Of a stretch of DNA of 64,000 bases, positions 34,032 through 41,773 are shown piece by piece. The position numbers and the translations under genes are program-made. The notes beneath the pieces are model-generated. The model did not search any database and was not told where the DNA came from. It saw only the letters and a list, made by a program, of their open reading frames with translations. Numbering within the stretch: the stretch's first letter is position 1; each line of letters begins with the position of its first letter. Origin of the DNA: Epsilonproteobacteria bacterium (ex Lamellibrachia satsuma) (lineage in GTDB: Bacteria; Campylobacterota; Campylobacteria; Campylobacterales; Sulfurovaceae); assembly GCA_003934925.1 (NCBI GenBank), contig JQIX01000043.1, positions 1 to 64,000 on the forward strand. Reading direction: 5' to 3'.

Positions 34032-35981
34032 ATGATGAAAAGTGCAAAAGCATATAAAACGTTGTTTGATATGAAGAGAGTCGGGAGAAAAGTATTACCA
34101 GTATTGGCTTTTCTGGCCATTTTAGTCCCAAATAGTACCATTTTTGCCGGAACGACGACAATCACAAATAATGAAACCGGCGCCATTAGTGACAATAGTT
34201 GTATTGACAGAACATTTGATATGGTGTCTTCTGTTATTGTTACTGATGTTAAAATCGAAGTAAATATTGACCACACATATAGAGCTGATCTGGATATTAC
34301 TTTAAGTTCACCGAGCGGTACCTTGGTAAATTTAACGAGTGATAACGGCGGTAGCGCTGATAATCTATATGTTCAATTTGATGATGATGCGGCGATATCT
34401 ATTGGAGGCGATACTTCGGCACAGCCACCAACTGTCGAGCGCAGGCCGGAACAGCTTCTAAATGCTTTTGATGGAGAAGATGCACAAGGAGTCTGGACAC
34501 TTCAGATTTGTGATGATGCCAATCAGGATACAGGTACATTCAATTATGCGGTACTTGATATCAATGATACTCCGCCGCCACAGCCTACTATAGGAAGTAA
34601 TTTATCCGTAAATTTACAAATGGATGAATGTTACTGGCTTGACAACATTGGTGGTATAGTGGGAGATGTGAAGGATTTTTCCCCTTATGGCTTGGATGCG
34701 ACTTCTTACGGGTCAGCATTTACGCAGAATATTGTAAGTCAAGCACCATTGTGCAAAGCAGGTGTTTTTAACGGTTCTTCCGACTATTTAGATATGCCGG
34801 ATAATGCAGTACTGACGACGACGAATAATTATTCAATCGAAGCTTGGATTAAGCCAAATACGTTTACGCAGAGTTATGAATTTATTGCTATGAAAACAAC
34901 GGATTATGTTGATGGATTCTCTTTTTATATCTACTGGGATGGCACTGATAGCAACATAGGGGAAGTTGTATTACTGACGGGTGATGGTACCAACCGGGAT
35001 GGAGTAGTGGCCAATATTAATGCAAATGTATGGACGCATGTCGTCGCGACTTATGATGGAAGCATGATTAGAATGTATGTTAATGGTTCGGTAGTTGGAA
35101 CCAAAGCTTTTGCAGCCAATATACTAAATGCCACGACACCGCTTGTAGTCGGTGCTGGATTGAATGGAAATTACTATTATGATGGTGAAATAGATGAGGT
35201 AAAACTCTACAACAGGACATTAAGTGAGACCGATATTAATACTACATATAATAATGAAAAGGCAGGATTGAATTATGATGGAACATCCCGTACCTGCAAC
35301 ATCTGCAATGCGAATATCGCTGCACATGCATGGGAATTGGTCAGTATTCCTGCTGAGTTAAGAACGAGTACAGAAACAGTAAATAGTGTGTTTGCTGATG
35401 ATATGCTTGGAACATATGGAACTGACTGGATCGTGTATCGCCGTGATTACAGTGAAAGCAATAATAGCAGTTGGAATACGCAATTGAGTGAAACAGATAT
35501 TTTGGAATTTGGAAAAGGCTATTGGCTGGGCAGTAAGAATACAGAGAGTTGGAATGTAAATGATATTGGAAGTGTTGATTATAATTCAAGCAACAATGCA
35601 TGTACTGCCAATCGTTGCGTAGAGGTTGATCTTAAAAGTGTTTCACTGGATAGTGAAAGTGGGGATGATCTGCTTGGTACGGGAGCCCACCGTTATAATA
35701 TGACAGGATTTGTGGGGAAAACAGCAGTAGATTGGGCAGATTGCCGATTTATTATCGATGGAACAGCATATACACCGTCTGCTGCATATGAAGCCGGATA
35801 TGTTGAAAAACAGATATGGCAATATAATCCAGGAGATGGAAGTGCAGATGCAAATGGATATACAACATGTGATGATACGACACCGGGAGGATGCAAGCTT
35901 GAGCCATATAAAGGTTTTTGGATCAAATTGCATGGTCCAAGCAAAAATAAAACAGTTAAACTGTTGATCCCGCAGGAGTAG
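34032..35981 (+). CDS. Secreted surface protein with P-domain and LamG (concanavalin-like) domain
   Basis: This is a 649-residue exported protein with a long signal region (hydrophobic LPVLAFLAILVPNSTIFAG, about residues 23-41). Residues about 45-180 form a proprotein-convertase P-domain (VKIEVNIDHTYRADLDITLSSPSG...NAFDGEDAQGVWTLQICDDA). Residues about 190-405 form a LamG/concanavalin A-like domain (AGVFNGSSDYLDMPDNAVLTTTNNYSIEAWIKP...WTHVVATYDGSMIRMYVNG...YYYDGEIDEVKLYNRTLSE). The C-terminal 230 residues contain FGKGYWLGSK and YKGFWIKLHG and are of unknown fold. Both recognised domains bind surface sugars or proteins, so adhesion is the likely role, plausibly under cyclic di-GMP. No protease domain or sorting signal is seen. 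Confidence 0.8.
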   Translation: MMKSAKAYKTLFDMKRVGRKVLPVLAFLAILVPNSTIFAGTTTITNNETGAISDNSCIDRTFDMVSSVIVTDVKIEVNIDHTYRADLDITLSSPSGTLVNLTSDNGGSADNLYVQFDDDAAISIGGDTSAQPPTVERRPEQLLNAFDGEDAQGVWTLQICDDANQDTGTFNYAVLDINDTPPPQPTIGSNLSVNLQMDECYWLDNIGGIVGDVKDFSPYGLDATSYGSAFTQNIVSQAPLCKAGVFNGSSDYLDMPDNAVLTTTNNYSIEAWIKPNTFTQSYEFIAMKTTDYVDGFSFYIYWDGTDSNIGEVVLLTGDGTNRDGVVANINANVWTHVVATYDGSMIRMYVNGSVVGTKAFAANILNATTPLVVGAGLNGNYYYDGEIDEVKLYNRTLSETDINTTYNNEKAGLNYDGTSRTCNICNANIAAHAWELVSIPAELRTSTETVNSVFADDMLGTYGTDWIVYRRDYSESNNSSWNTQLSETDILEFGKGYWLGSKNTESWNVNDIGSVDYNSSNNACTANRCVEVDLKSVSLDSESGDDLLGTGAHRYNMTGFVGKTAVDWADCRFIIDGTAYTPSAAYEAGYVEKQIWQYNPGDGSADANGYTTCDDTTPGGCKLEPYKGFWIKLHGPSKNKTVKLLIPQE

Positions 35982-35984
35982 CAG

Positions 35985-36767
35985 ATGAAAAAAAATATAT
36001 GGATCTCTATTATGTTGGTATTGGGATTGGCAGGGTGTGGTTCCGGTACACAAAGTGCAGATGAAGAAAGTAGTGTACCTCTAAAATCTGAGACTGCAGG
36101 GGCAAAGCCGTCAGACTGGTATATTCGAGTGGTGGTGGAAGATTCTGCAAGGGCAATGAAAACAGCCAGTACACAGTTAGGAGAGTTGAACACAGATGAT
36201 AATATCTCTAAGCACACACTGAAGTCACTTAGTCCATTTGACAGTACCTATTTGGATGTGGTTTTTATTGATCCGCCAGATGTGACACCCGGAGAATATA
36301 AAACAAACTTCCACAAATATCAGAAAAACAGTGAAGATAGCTGGATGTTTACAGTCAAGACTGATGACAGTAATGCAAAAATAGAGTTAACTTGGCGTGG
36401 ACTATATATATTGGATCCTTATATAGATACTGAAAAGCGCACGCGCTATCATGAATACCGGTCTATGGCTAACCCCCTACTTAATCAGATGAAGTTGGTT
36501 GATATGGCAAATGGTAAAGAAATACCAGCTATTGTTAATGGTAAGCCGCAAGTATATTCCTTTACAATGGATGGAAGTAATGAGAGAACCTTTAAATGGG
36601 TGGTACAAGCAGAGGACGTTAATATTACTAGTATAAAGTACACTCCAATGAGTGAGCAGGATAAAGTAATGAAAAAAGATACTTCTTCAGATCAGGACAG
36701 GATCATAGAAACCAAAGTAGAATCGTTTGATTTAAACAAGCCACCGACCAATAAAGGAAGAGAGTAA
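35985..36767 (+). CDS. Lipoprotein of unknown function in the riboswitch operon
   Basis: This is a 260-residue protein with a type II signal peptide (lipobox LAGC, lipidated Cys18) and a short Ser/Glu-rich linker. The rest is a soluble, probably beta-rich domain (WYIRVVVEDSARAMK..., WMFTVKTDDSNAKIELTWRGLYILDPYIDTEKRTRYHEYRSM) without a family I recognise. The ribosome site AGGAG lies inside the last codons of the surface-protein gene three bases upstream, and its stop overlaps the next start as TAATG. This tight coupling says the surface protein, lipoprotein and small peptide are made together. Confidence 0.75.
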   Translation: MKKNIWISIMLVLGLAGCGSGTQSADEESSVPLKSETAGAKPSDWYIRVVVEDSARAMKTASTQLGELNTDDNISKHTLKSLSPFDSTYLDVVFIDPPDVTPGEYKTNFHKYQKNSEDSWMFTVKTDDSNAKIELTWRGLYILDPYIDTEKRTRYHEYRSMANPLLNQMKLVDMANGKEIPAIVNGKPQVYSFTMDGSNERTFKWVVQAEDVNITSIKYTPMSEQDKVMKKDTSSDQDRIIETKVESFDLNKPPTNKGRE

Positions 36768-36979
36768 TGGGTGAGAATAAAAAGCAGAAAAACGTAATAT
36801 TATCCGGAAAAGAAAAAAGAGCAGATCAATCCGGCAGACGTTCTTTTTTAAAGAAAGCGGCTTACTCTGCACCAGCCTTAATTACGTTAGGACAACTGGC
36901 TAAACCTTCCAAAGTACATGCTGATGGTTCTCATGGTCCATCCGGACCTCCAGATGACGGTTGGAATGTTGGATACTAG
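36767..36979 (+). CDS. 70-residue protein with twin-arginine leader and tiny Gly/Pro-rich tail (candidate modified peptide)
   Basis: The N-terminus is Lys-rich and charged (about residues 1-22), followed by SGRRSFLKKAAYSAPALITLGQLA, a twin-arginine export motif with a moderate hydrophobic core, and a possible cleavage site at KVHA. Only about 18 residues follow (DGSHGPSGPPDDGWNVGY), with Ser, His, Asp, Trp and a terminal Tyr. It starts within the previous stop (TAATG) and is followed by an HPr-kinase-like and a PqqD-like gene. This fits a leader-plus-core peptide that is modified or exported. An alternative is a small Tat-exported subunit. No function is established. Confidence 0.65.
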   Translation: MGENKKQKNVILSGKEKRADQSGRRSFLKKAAYSAPALITLGQLAKPSKVHADGSHGPSGPPDDGWNVGY

Positions 36980-37017
36980 CAGGCTTATACAAAAACATTA
37001 TGATCAAAATAGTGTGA

Positions 37018-37908
37018 ATGATAGTTTTTAACCGTCATATTGTTTTTCAAAATGAGGAGACATTACAGACCCATATTTCTCATGACAGTCTGGAAACAAT
37101 CAATGTTGCAGAAGAGAAGGAGTATTCTCTTCAAAAGAACTTTTTGTTGAAGAGTGGCTGGTATCCCATGTCCGGCAGGGAAATGAGATACTATAGCAGC
37201 AAACCTTTTGAAGAGGCGGGCAGAATTTTTTCATGGGCTTTGGAGATTAAAGATACCATGACATTGGTCTGGGATGCTGATCAGAGAAATATCTTATATA
37301 CCAAAAAAAAAGAATATACTCCCCAAATACTGAAGTTTTGGGTACTTCATACATTTATTCCCCTAATACTGGAACTTGAACGGAGCTATCATTTTCTTCA
37401 TGTGGGCTCCGTTGAAGTAGCGGACAAAGCAGTACTTTTTTCAGCTTTCTCTTATGGTGGAAAATCAACATTAACCGATTATTTTATGCAAAACGGCCAT
37501 GCGATGCTTACGGATGATTCCATAGCCATAGAGAGCCGGGGAGATACGTACTTTGCGGTCTCTTCCTATCCTTTTCATCGACCTTTCAGGGAGATAGAGA
37601 CACTTGGTTATCCTGTAGTAAATTTTGTCACTGACCCTAAGCCGATCCATGCTGTCTATCTTCTTGAAAAAAGTGAGCCGGATGTTGCCATAGAGGTTAC
37701 AGAACTCAAAGGAATAGAGAAGTTCAAAGCCTTTTACTATAGCAGTTTTATTGATTTTGACTTTATGAAACAGGAACGTTTTGGCTTTTTTGCAGAGATG
37801 GCGAAGAATGTAGCTATTTACAAAATTACTATCCCGTGGAATATTGAAAGATTGGATGAAGTATATCATACAATTGTTGATAGGATTGATCCTCCGGATA
37901 TGGTATAA
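37018..37908 (+). CDS. HPr-kinase-like protein (HprK-related)
   Basis: This 296-residue cytosolic protein carries an HPr kinase/phosphorylase-like core: a P-loop in LFSAFSYGGKSTLTDYF (about residues 140-156), then the HprK-type acidic motif MLTDDSIAIE and PFHRPFREIETLG. It is too short and divergent for true HPr kinase, and no PTS genes are nearby. Kinases of this kind occur beside PqqD-like proteins and, in paeninodin-type lasso-peptide clusters, phosphorylate the peptide's C-terminal residue. The ATG at 37018 is fixed by a stop just upstream; the ribosome site is weak. The likely target is the adjacent 70-residue protein, by inference only. Confidence 0.75.
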   Translation: MIVFNRHIVFQNEETLQTHISHDSLETINVAEEKEYSLQKNFLLKSGWYPMSGREMRYYSSKPFEEAGRIFSWALEIKDTMTLVWDADQRNILYTKKKEYTPQILKFWVLHTFIPLILELERSYHFLHVGSVEVADKAVLFSAFSYGGKSTLTDYFMQNGHAMLTDDSIAIESRGDTYFAVSSYPFHRPFREIETLGYPVVNFVTDPKPIHAVYLLEKSEPDVAIEVTELKGIEKFKAFYYSSFIDFDFMKQERFGFFAEMAKNVAIYKITIPWNIERLDEVYHTIVDRIDPPDMV

Positions 37909-37933
37909 TTCCTGTAAAAATAGAAAAGAGATC

Positions 37934-38218
37934 ATGAACCTTAGCCAAAAGATTATATTTGTTGATACAGTTTTTTCCCAGGAAGTAGATGGTGAAATGG
38001 TATTGTTGAACATGAATAATGAAAATTACTTTGGACTAGATGAAATGGGTACAGCTATCTGGCAGGTCATGCAGGAAAATAAAACCCTACAGGAAGTTTT
38101 AGAAGCGATTTTGGAACAGTATGAAGTAGAAGCAGAGGTTTTAGAGAAAGATCTTTTGATTTTTGTAGATAGGCTCGTTAAGAGCGGACTTATTAGAATT
38201 TTGAATGATAAATGTTGA
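37934..38218 (+). CDS. PqqD-family peptide-recognition protein
   Basis: This 94-residue protein matches the PqqD/RRE winged-helix pattern: DTVFSQEVDGEMVLLNMNNENYFGLDEMGTAIWQVM, then a helical second half EVLEAILEQYEVEAEVLEKDLLIFVDRLVKSGLI. PqqD-like domains bind leader peptides and hand them to modifying enzymes. ATG at 37934 is used because it gives the family N-terminus; the frame back to 37844 lies inside the kinase gene. It follows the kinase by 25 bases. No radical-SAM PqqE, cyclase or leader protease is in the neighbourhood. Confidence 0.8.
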   Translation: MNLSQKIIFVDTVFSQEVDGEMVLLNMNNENYFGLDEMGTAIWQVMQENKTLQEVLEAILEQYEVEAEVLEKDLLIFVDRLVKSGLIRILNDKC

Positions 38219-38240
38219 ATGAAGTAAGGTACATTTTTAT

Positions 38241-38831
38241 ATGAATTTAGAGAAACTTTTGAGTCTGGAAGGTATTGTACTTTCTGAAGAGATTATTGGT
38301 AAATTGGAAGTGTTTGCACTATTGTTGCATGAGTGGAACCAGATCCACAATCTTACCGGAGCAAAAAATATTTCCGCTATTTATGACAATATCGTTGATT
38401 CGCTTTATCCTCTAACTTTTATAGATAAACCAAAAACACTTTTAGATGTAGGAACAGGAGCGGGATTTCCCGGTCTTGTACTAGCTATAGCCCTGCCGCA
38501 GACAAAAGTTGTACTCGCCGAACCACTGAAGAAACGGGTGTCTTTCCTTAAATATGCTGCCATAGACCTAGAACTTAAAAATGTAAAGGTGGAAGCAAAG
38601 AGAGTTGAAGAGGTGGAACATACGGCTTTTGACCTTATCAGCTCACGTGCCGTGACCAATACAAAATTGCTTTTGGATCTTACAAAAAATATCTCAGATA
38701 AAAAAACAGCCTATCTTTTCTATAAAGGTTCCCGTGTTTTTGATGAGATTGATGAGGTACAACATCAGTTAGATTATGATATAGTACAAAAAAACCAACG
38801 AAATTACTTATATATAAAGAATGAAAAATGA
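38241..38831 (+). CDS. rsmG: 16S rRNA (guanine527-N7)-methyltransferase
   Basis: This 196-residue SAM methyltransferase (GidB) methylates G527 of 16S rRNA in the 530 loop. [12 protein letters not shown] and [20 protein letters not shown] (SAM motif I) are diagnostic; [21 protein letters not shown] and FDLISSRAV follow. It starts 22 bases after the PqqD-like gene, so it may share read-through, but its function is unrelated. It overlaps the next gene by four bases. Loss of this methylation gives low-level streptomycin resistance in other bacteria. Confidence 0.93.
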   Translation: MNLEKLLSLEGIVLSEEIIGKLEVFALLLHEWNQIHNLTGAKNISAIYDNIVDSLYPLTFIDKPKTLLDVGTGAGFPGLVLAIALPQTKVVLAEPLKKRVSFLKYAAIDLELKNVKVEAKRVEEVEHTAFDLISSRAVTNTKLLLDLTKNISDKKTAYLFYKGSRVFDEIDEVQHQLDYDIVQKNQRNYLYIKNEK

Positions 38832-39040
38832 TCTTAAAACTTATTATTTTTGCAATAGCCGGCCTGTTCATTTATAAACTTCTTGGAGGAAAACTTCCAA
38901 GTATAGGAAAAAACAACGAAGAGAAGAAAATCGATGAAGATACCCTGGTAGAATGTTCAAAGTGCGGTACGTATGTAACGATCAAAGAGAGTATTATAGT
39001 CAATGGTAAGTATTATTGCTCCAAAGAGTGTCTGGATTAA
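38828..39040 (+). CDS. Small membrane-anchored zinc-ribbon protein (PP0621-like)
   Basis: This 70-residue protein has an N-terminal membrane segment ([20 protein letters not shown]) and a C-terminal four-cysteine zinc site (CSKCGTYV...YYCSKECLD). The arrangement matches the PP0621 family of small conserved proteins. The zinc domain would face the cytoplasm or periplasm depending on topology. It overlaps rsmG by four bases (ATGA), and a strong terminator follows, so it ends the transcript. Function is unknown. Confidence 0.75.
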   Translation: MILKLIIFAIAGLFIYKLLGGKLPSIGKNNEEKKIDEDTLVECSKCGTYVTIKESIIVNGKYYCSKECLD

Positions 39041-39046
39041 GATAAG

Positions 39047-39092
39047 ATCCTCTAAATAACTCAGAATATATAGGGTTATTTAGAGGATTTTG
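39047..39092 (+). terminator. Strong rho-independent terminator
   Basis: ATCCTCTAAATAAC and GTTATTTAGAGGAT form a perfect 14-bp stem with a 14-base loop, followed by TTTTG. It closes the rsmG-PP0621 transcript and possibly the whole riboswitch operon. Confidence 0.85.
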
Positions 39093-39111
39093 TGAATTTA
39101 AAGGAAGTGAT

Positions 39112-39492
39112 ATGATAATCATCGGTCATCCGTGGATAGAGTGTAATCGTTTTTGTAAAGTTTTTTCCCAAGAAGATATTAAGAAAAGTAAAGTAAATGA
39201 TATTATGCTGCTTGAACCTTTGGTAGACTCCATTGATCTTGCCAAATATTGTCAAAGTAATGATATCCCCTATGCTGTAACTGTAAATACACTTAATGAA
39301 GCTATTTTTGTAAATGCTTTAAATGCCGAGTTTATGATTTGTGAAGAAGATGAAGCAAGCACGATCCAGCCTATAGCAGAGGAATATCTTTTTGATACGA
39401 AAGTTCTAGTACTTATCCATGATGAGAAAGATATCTCTAAAATAGCGAGATTCGGTATCGATGGTGTTATTTTTGCAGAGGCTATTTGTTAG
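39112..39492 (+). CDS. Conserved hypothetical protein
   Basis: This is a 126-residue cytosolic protein (MIIIGHPWIECNRFCKVFSQEDI...) of alternating strands and helices without signal peptide or membrane segments. The pattern, with ITLP-like segments (YAVTVNTLNEAIFVNALNAEFMICEEDEAS and VLVLIHDEKDISKIARFGIDGVIFAEAI), resembles a small alpha/beta barrel fragment, but I do not recognise a family. AAGGAAG stands before the ATG. It lies 13 bases upstream of the rhomboid gene and is probably co-transcribed with it. Confidence 0.65.
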   Translation: MIIIGHPWIECNRFCKVFSQEDIKKSKVNDIMLLEPLVDSIDLAKYCQSNDIPYAVTVNTLNEAIFVNALNAEFMICEEDEASTIQPIAEEYLFDTKVLVLIHDEKDISKIARFGIDGVIFAEAIC

Positions 39493-39504
39493 CAAATACT
39501 GTAG

Positions 39505-40182
39505 ATGGATGAGTTAAGAAAATATAAGATTACTTATGGACTTATTGTTTTAAATTTCATTGCCTATCTTTTTTCTTCATTTTTAAGTGGGAGTATCATA
39601 GATATGGAGTTGCAGCCTCTTGTCGATATGGGTGCACTTTATGGTCCACTTACTGTGCTTAAGGGTGAATGGTGGCGGCTCTTTTCTGCCATGTTCCTTC
39701 ATGGAAGTATGACGCACCTTTTGATGAATATGTTCGCTTTGTATCTCATAGGGCGTGGCGTAGAGGCCTACTTTGACAGCAAATCATACTTTGCACTTTA
39801 TTTTTTTTCCGGACTCATAGGTGGACTGGCCTCACTTTATGTTCATCCTTTGAGTGTAGGAGTAGGGGCATCCGGTGCTATTTTTGGTCTATTTGGTGCC
39901 TTGGCAGGATTTTTTCTGCTGCACAGGAACAGACTTGCCGCCTATTCTAAAGCTTTTATGAAAGACTTTGCAGTGATTATCGTGATCAATTTTGTCATGG
40001 GGTTTTCTATAGAAGCGATCGATATGAGCGCACACATAGGCGGACTGGTCATCGGCTTTATCGGTGGTTTTATGATCTCAGCCAATCCAAAACTGATATG
40101 GATATACAGTACAGTTATGCTGCTCTTTATGTTTGCTGTGACCCGTTATCTTCCTGGCCAGTATGCACAAACACTGTTTTAA
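39505..40182 (+). CDS. Rhomboid-family intramembrane serine protease
   Basis: This 225-residue protein has six or seven membrane helices. Rhomboid marks are the L1-loop WWRLFSAMFLHGSMTHLLMNMFALYLIG (WR motif and HxxxxHxxxN), the nucleophile motif GASGAIFGLFGA (Ser) and the partner His in MSAHIGGLVIGFIGG. It cleaves membrane-spanning substrates within the bilayer. Its 3' end overlaps the next lipoprotein gene by 20 bases, so the two are likely produced together. Substrates are unknown. Confidence 0.9.
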   Translation: MDELRKYKITYGLIVLNFIAYLFSSFLSGSIIDMELQPLVDMGALYGPLTVLKGEWWRLFSAMFLHGSMTHLLMNMFALYLIGRGVEAYFDSKSYFALYFFSGLIGGLASLYVHPLSVGVGASGAIFGLFGALAGFFLLHRNRLAAYSKAFMKDFAVIIVINFVMGFSIEAIDMSAHIGGLVIGFIGGFMISANPKLIWIYSTVMLLFMFAVTRYLPGQYAQTLF

Positions 40183-40702
40183 GTTCCTGTTACTTTGCTT
40201 TTTGCTTGCAGGTTGCACGGTAAAACCTGTTCCAGCACCTCAAAACAGCATAGCCAAACTCTCCAAAACGTTACGATCTCTGGATAATACTATCCCTTCT
40301 AAAGAAGCAATGCTGCTTTCGCATGATGTTTTTGAAGAGACTACCAGACTTACAAAATCGTTTAAGCTCACTTCCCCTCCGTGGTTCCATAATTTTTTGG
40401 TCAATATAGGACTGAAAGAGAAAGGGCTTTGTTATCATTGGAGCGATGCATTATATATGTATTTGTCAAAAAAACAATATCCCCATTTTGAATTTCATCT
40501 GGTCGGTGCAAATATAGGGGAGTATTTTTTTGAGCATAATGCTCTGGTGATCACGGCAAAAGGAAGTAAAGTACTTGAAGGGGTTATCATAGATCCCTGG
40601 AGAAATTCTGGAAAACTCTATTTTTCCAAGGTACGTGAAGATACGAAGTATCGGTGGGAACATAGAGCCAGCAGAGGGTGTAAAAGATACTTAAAACGGT
40701 AA
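40163..40702 (+). CDS. Lipoprotein with papain/transglutaminase-like Cys-His-Asp motif
   Basis: This 179-residue protein has a type II signal peptide (CFKFLLLCFLLAGC, lipidated Cys18). The soluble part contains KGLCYHWSDALYMYL, then EHNALVITAKG and GVIIDPWRNSGK. Cys, His and Asp in this order and context (GxCxxW, HNxLxI, IDPW) are as expected for papain-like or transglutaminase-like catalytic triads. It would sit in the envelope. The ATG lies inside the rhomboid gene's last codons. I do not know a named family; catalytic activity is an inference from motif order only. Confidence 0.65.
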   Translation: MHKHCFKFLLLCFLLAGCTVKPVPAPQNSIAKLSKTLRSLDNTIPSKEAMLLSHDVFEETTRLTKSFKLTSPPWFHNFLVNIGLKEKGLCYHWSDALYMYLSKKQYPHFEFHLVGANIGEYFFEHNALVITAKGSKVLEGVIIDPWRNSGKLYFSKVREDTKYRWEHRASRGCKRYLKR

Positions 40703-41662
40703 ATAGATCTTATCGATCAATTCTTCATACTCACTTTTTGCATTGGAATCTATGGTGATCCCTCCGCCACTTTTGTAAATAAGTTTTCCCTTCTCTTCTT
40801 CAATGAAACGTATCATCACGCCTGAACGAATATTCTCTCCATCAAAGAGCCCAAAGACTCCTGTATAGAACCCCCTGTCATAGTTTTCAACACGCTTGAT
40901 GATATTTACGGTACTTTTTTTAGGTGTGCCGGTAATGGATCCTGCCGGAGTTAGCTTGTCAAGCAGTGTTCCTATGCTGTCTCTCCAGTTTCTGTCTAGT
41001 TTTGCAGTGATCTTGGAGCTGACTTGCAACAGCTCTTTCTCTCCTGCTTTGATCTTCTCTACGTAACGGAATTTCTCTACTGTTACTTCTGTTCCGACAA
41101 TACCTAGGTCATTACGCATCAGATCGACAATCATTACATGTTCTGCCATCTCTTTTTCGTTGCCCAGAATAGTCTCTTTCGCATCGGGTAGGTTCGCATC
41201 TATCGTGCCTTTCATAGGATAGGTAGCGATGGTATCTCCTGTTATATCTACAAAACGTTCCGGGGAAAAGCAGATGAATTTTCCTTTGAAATAGAGTTTG
41301 AATTTGGCTCTGGCATAGGCGAATATCTCTTTAAGACCAAAACTGCTTTCTACAGATGTTTTAAAGGTAAGATTAAGCAGGTAAGTATTGCCCGAACGTA
41401 TCTCTTCGAGTATTTGCCCCATGGCATTTTTGTAGGTAGAGAAATTGATGGGTTTTTTAGAAAATATAAAATCTTTTTCTCTTTTTTTGACAGGGTAGTT
41501 ACGCCAATCTTCCAGCTTGTAAAAGATCTCATGATCTAAATCATCAAGAGGTTGCGCAAATATTTTTGTTTTATCATAAGAGATGATGAAGAGAAAAGGA
41601 GTACGGTTTTGACCAAATGTATTGATTTTCTCAAAACCTTCTTCTTTATGTAGCCAAGTCAT
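40691..41662 (-). CDS. pabB: Aminodeoxychorismate synthase component I
   Basis: This 323-residue chorismate-binding enzyme makes 4-amino-4-deoxychorismate for folate with the glutaminase PabA. YLLNLTFKT, ICFSPERFVDI, ATYPMKGTID, EHVMIVDLMRNDLG, LTPAGSITGTPK and FYTGVFGLFDG are the chorismate-domain motifs. It is the short form lacking most of the N-terminal tryptophan-sensing half. No lyase domain is fused. It overlaps the convergent lipoprotein gene by 12 bases. AGGGG before the ATG lies next to a repeat element. Confidence 0.9.
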   Translation of the reverse strand: MTWLHKEEGFEKINTFGQNRTPFLFIISYDKTKIFAQPLDDLDHEIFYKLEDWRNYPVKKREKDFIFSKKPINFSTYKNAMGQILEEIRSGNTYLLNLTFKTSVESSFGLKEIFAYARAKFKLYFKGKFICFSPERFVDITGDTIATYPMKGTIDANLPDAKETILGNEKEMAEHVMIVDLMRNDLGIVGTEVTVEKFRYVEKIKAGEKELLQVSSKITAKLDRNWRDSIGTLLDKLTPAGSITGTPKKSTVNIIKRVENYDRGFYTGVFGLFDGENIRSGVMIRFIEEEKGKLIYKSGGGITIDSNAKSEYEELIDKIYLPF

Positions 41663-41672
41663 TCATTCCCCT

Positions 41673-41771
41673 GTAGGTCGGGGTGTCCTCTCCCCGACAA
41701 TAATTTTAATACAACAATTAAACTTTTTTCTGTATGCAAGCCAATATTGGGGAGAGGACACCCTGACTTAC
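41673..41771. repeat. About 100-bp inverted-repeat element (CGGGGTGTCCTCTCCCCG)
   Basis: The left end is a 28-base palindromic unit (41673-41700: GTAGGTCGGGGTGTCC, then TCTCCCCGACAA). The right end (41741-41771) carries its near-copy in inverse orientation. An AT-rich spacer lies between. It fills the gap between pabB and pyrB. A single unit with 26 of 28 bases identical occurs at 56830-56857. It looks like a non-coding MITE or REP-type repeat. Confidence 0.75.
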
Positions 41772-41773
41772 GG

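Noticed and set aside
34032-35981. A subtilisin-type protease because of the P-domain
   Set aside because: No Asp-His-Ser protease domain precedes the P-domain; only binding modules are visible.
37018-37908. True HPr kinase/phosphorylase
   Set aside because: No HPr or PTS genes nearby, low similarity outside the P-loop, and a PqqD-like neighbour instead.
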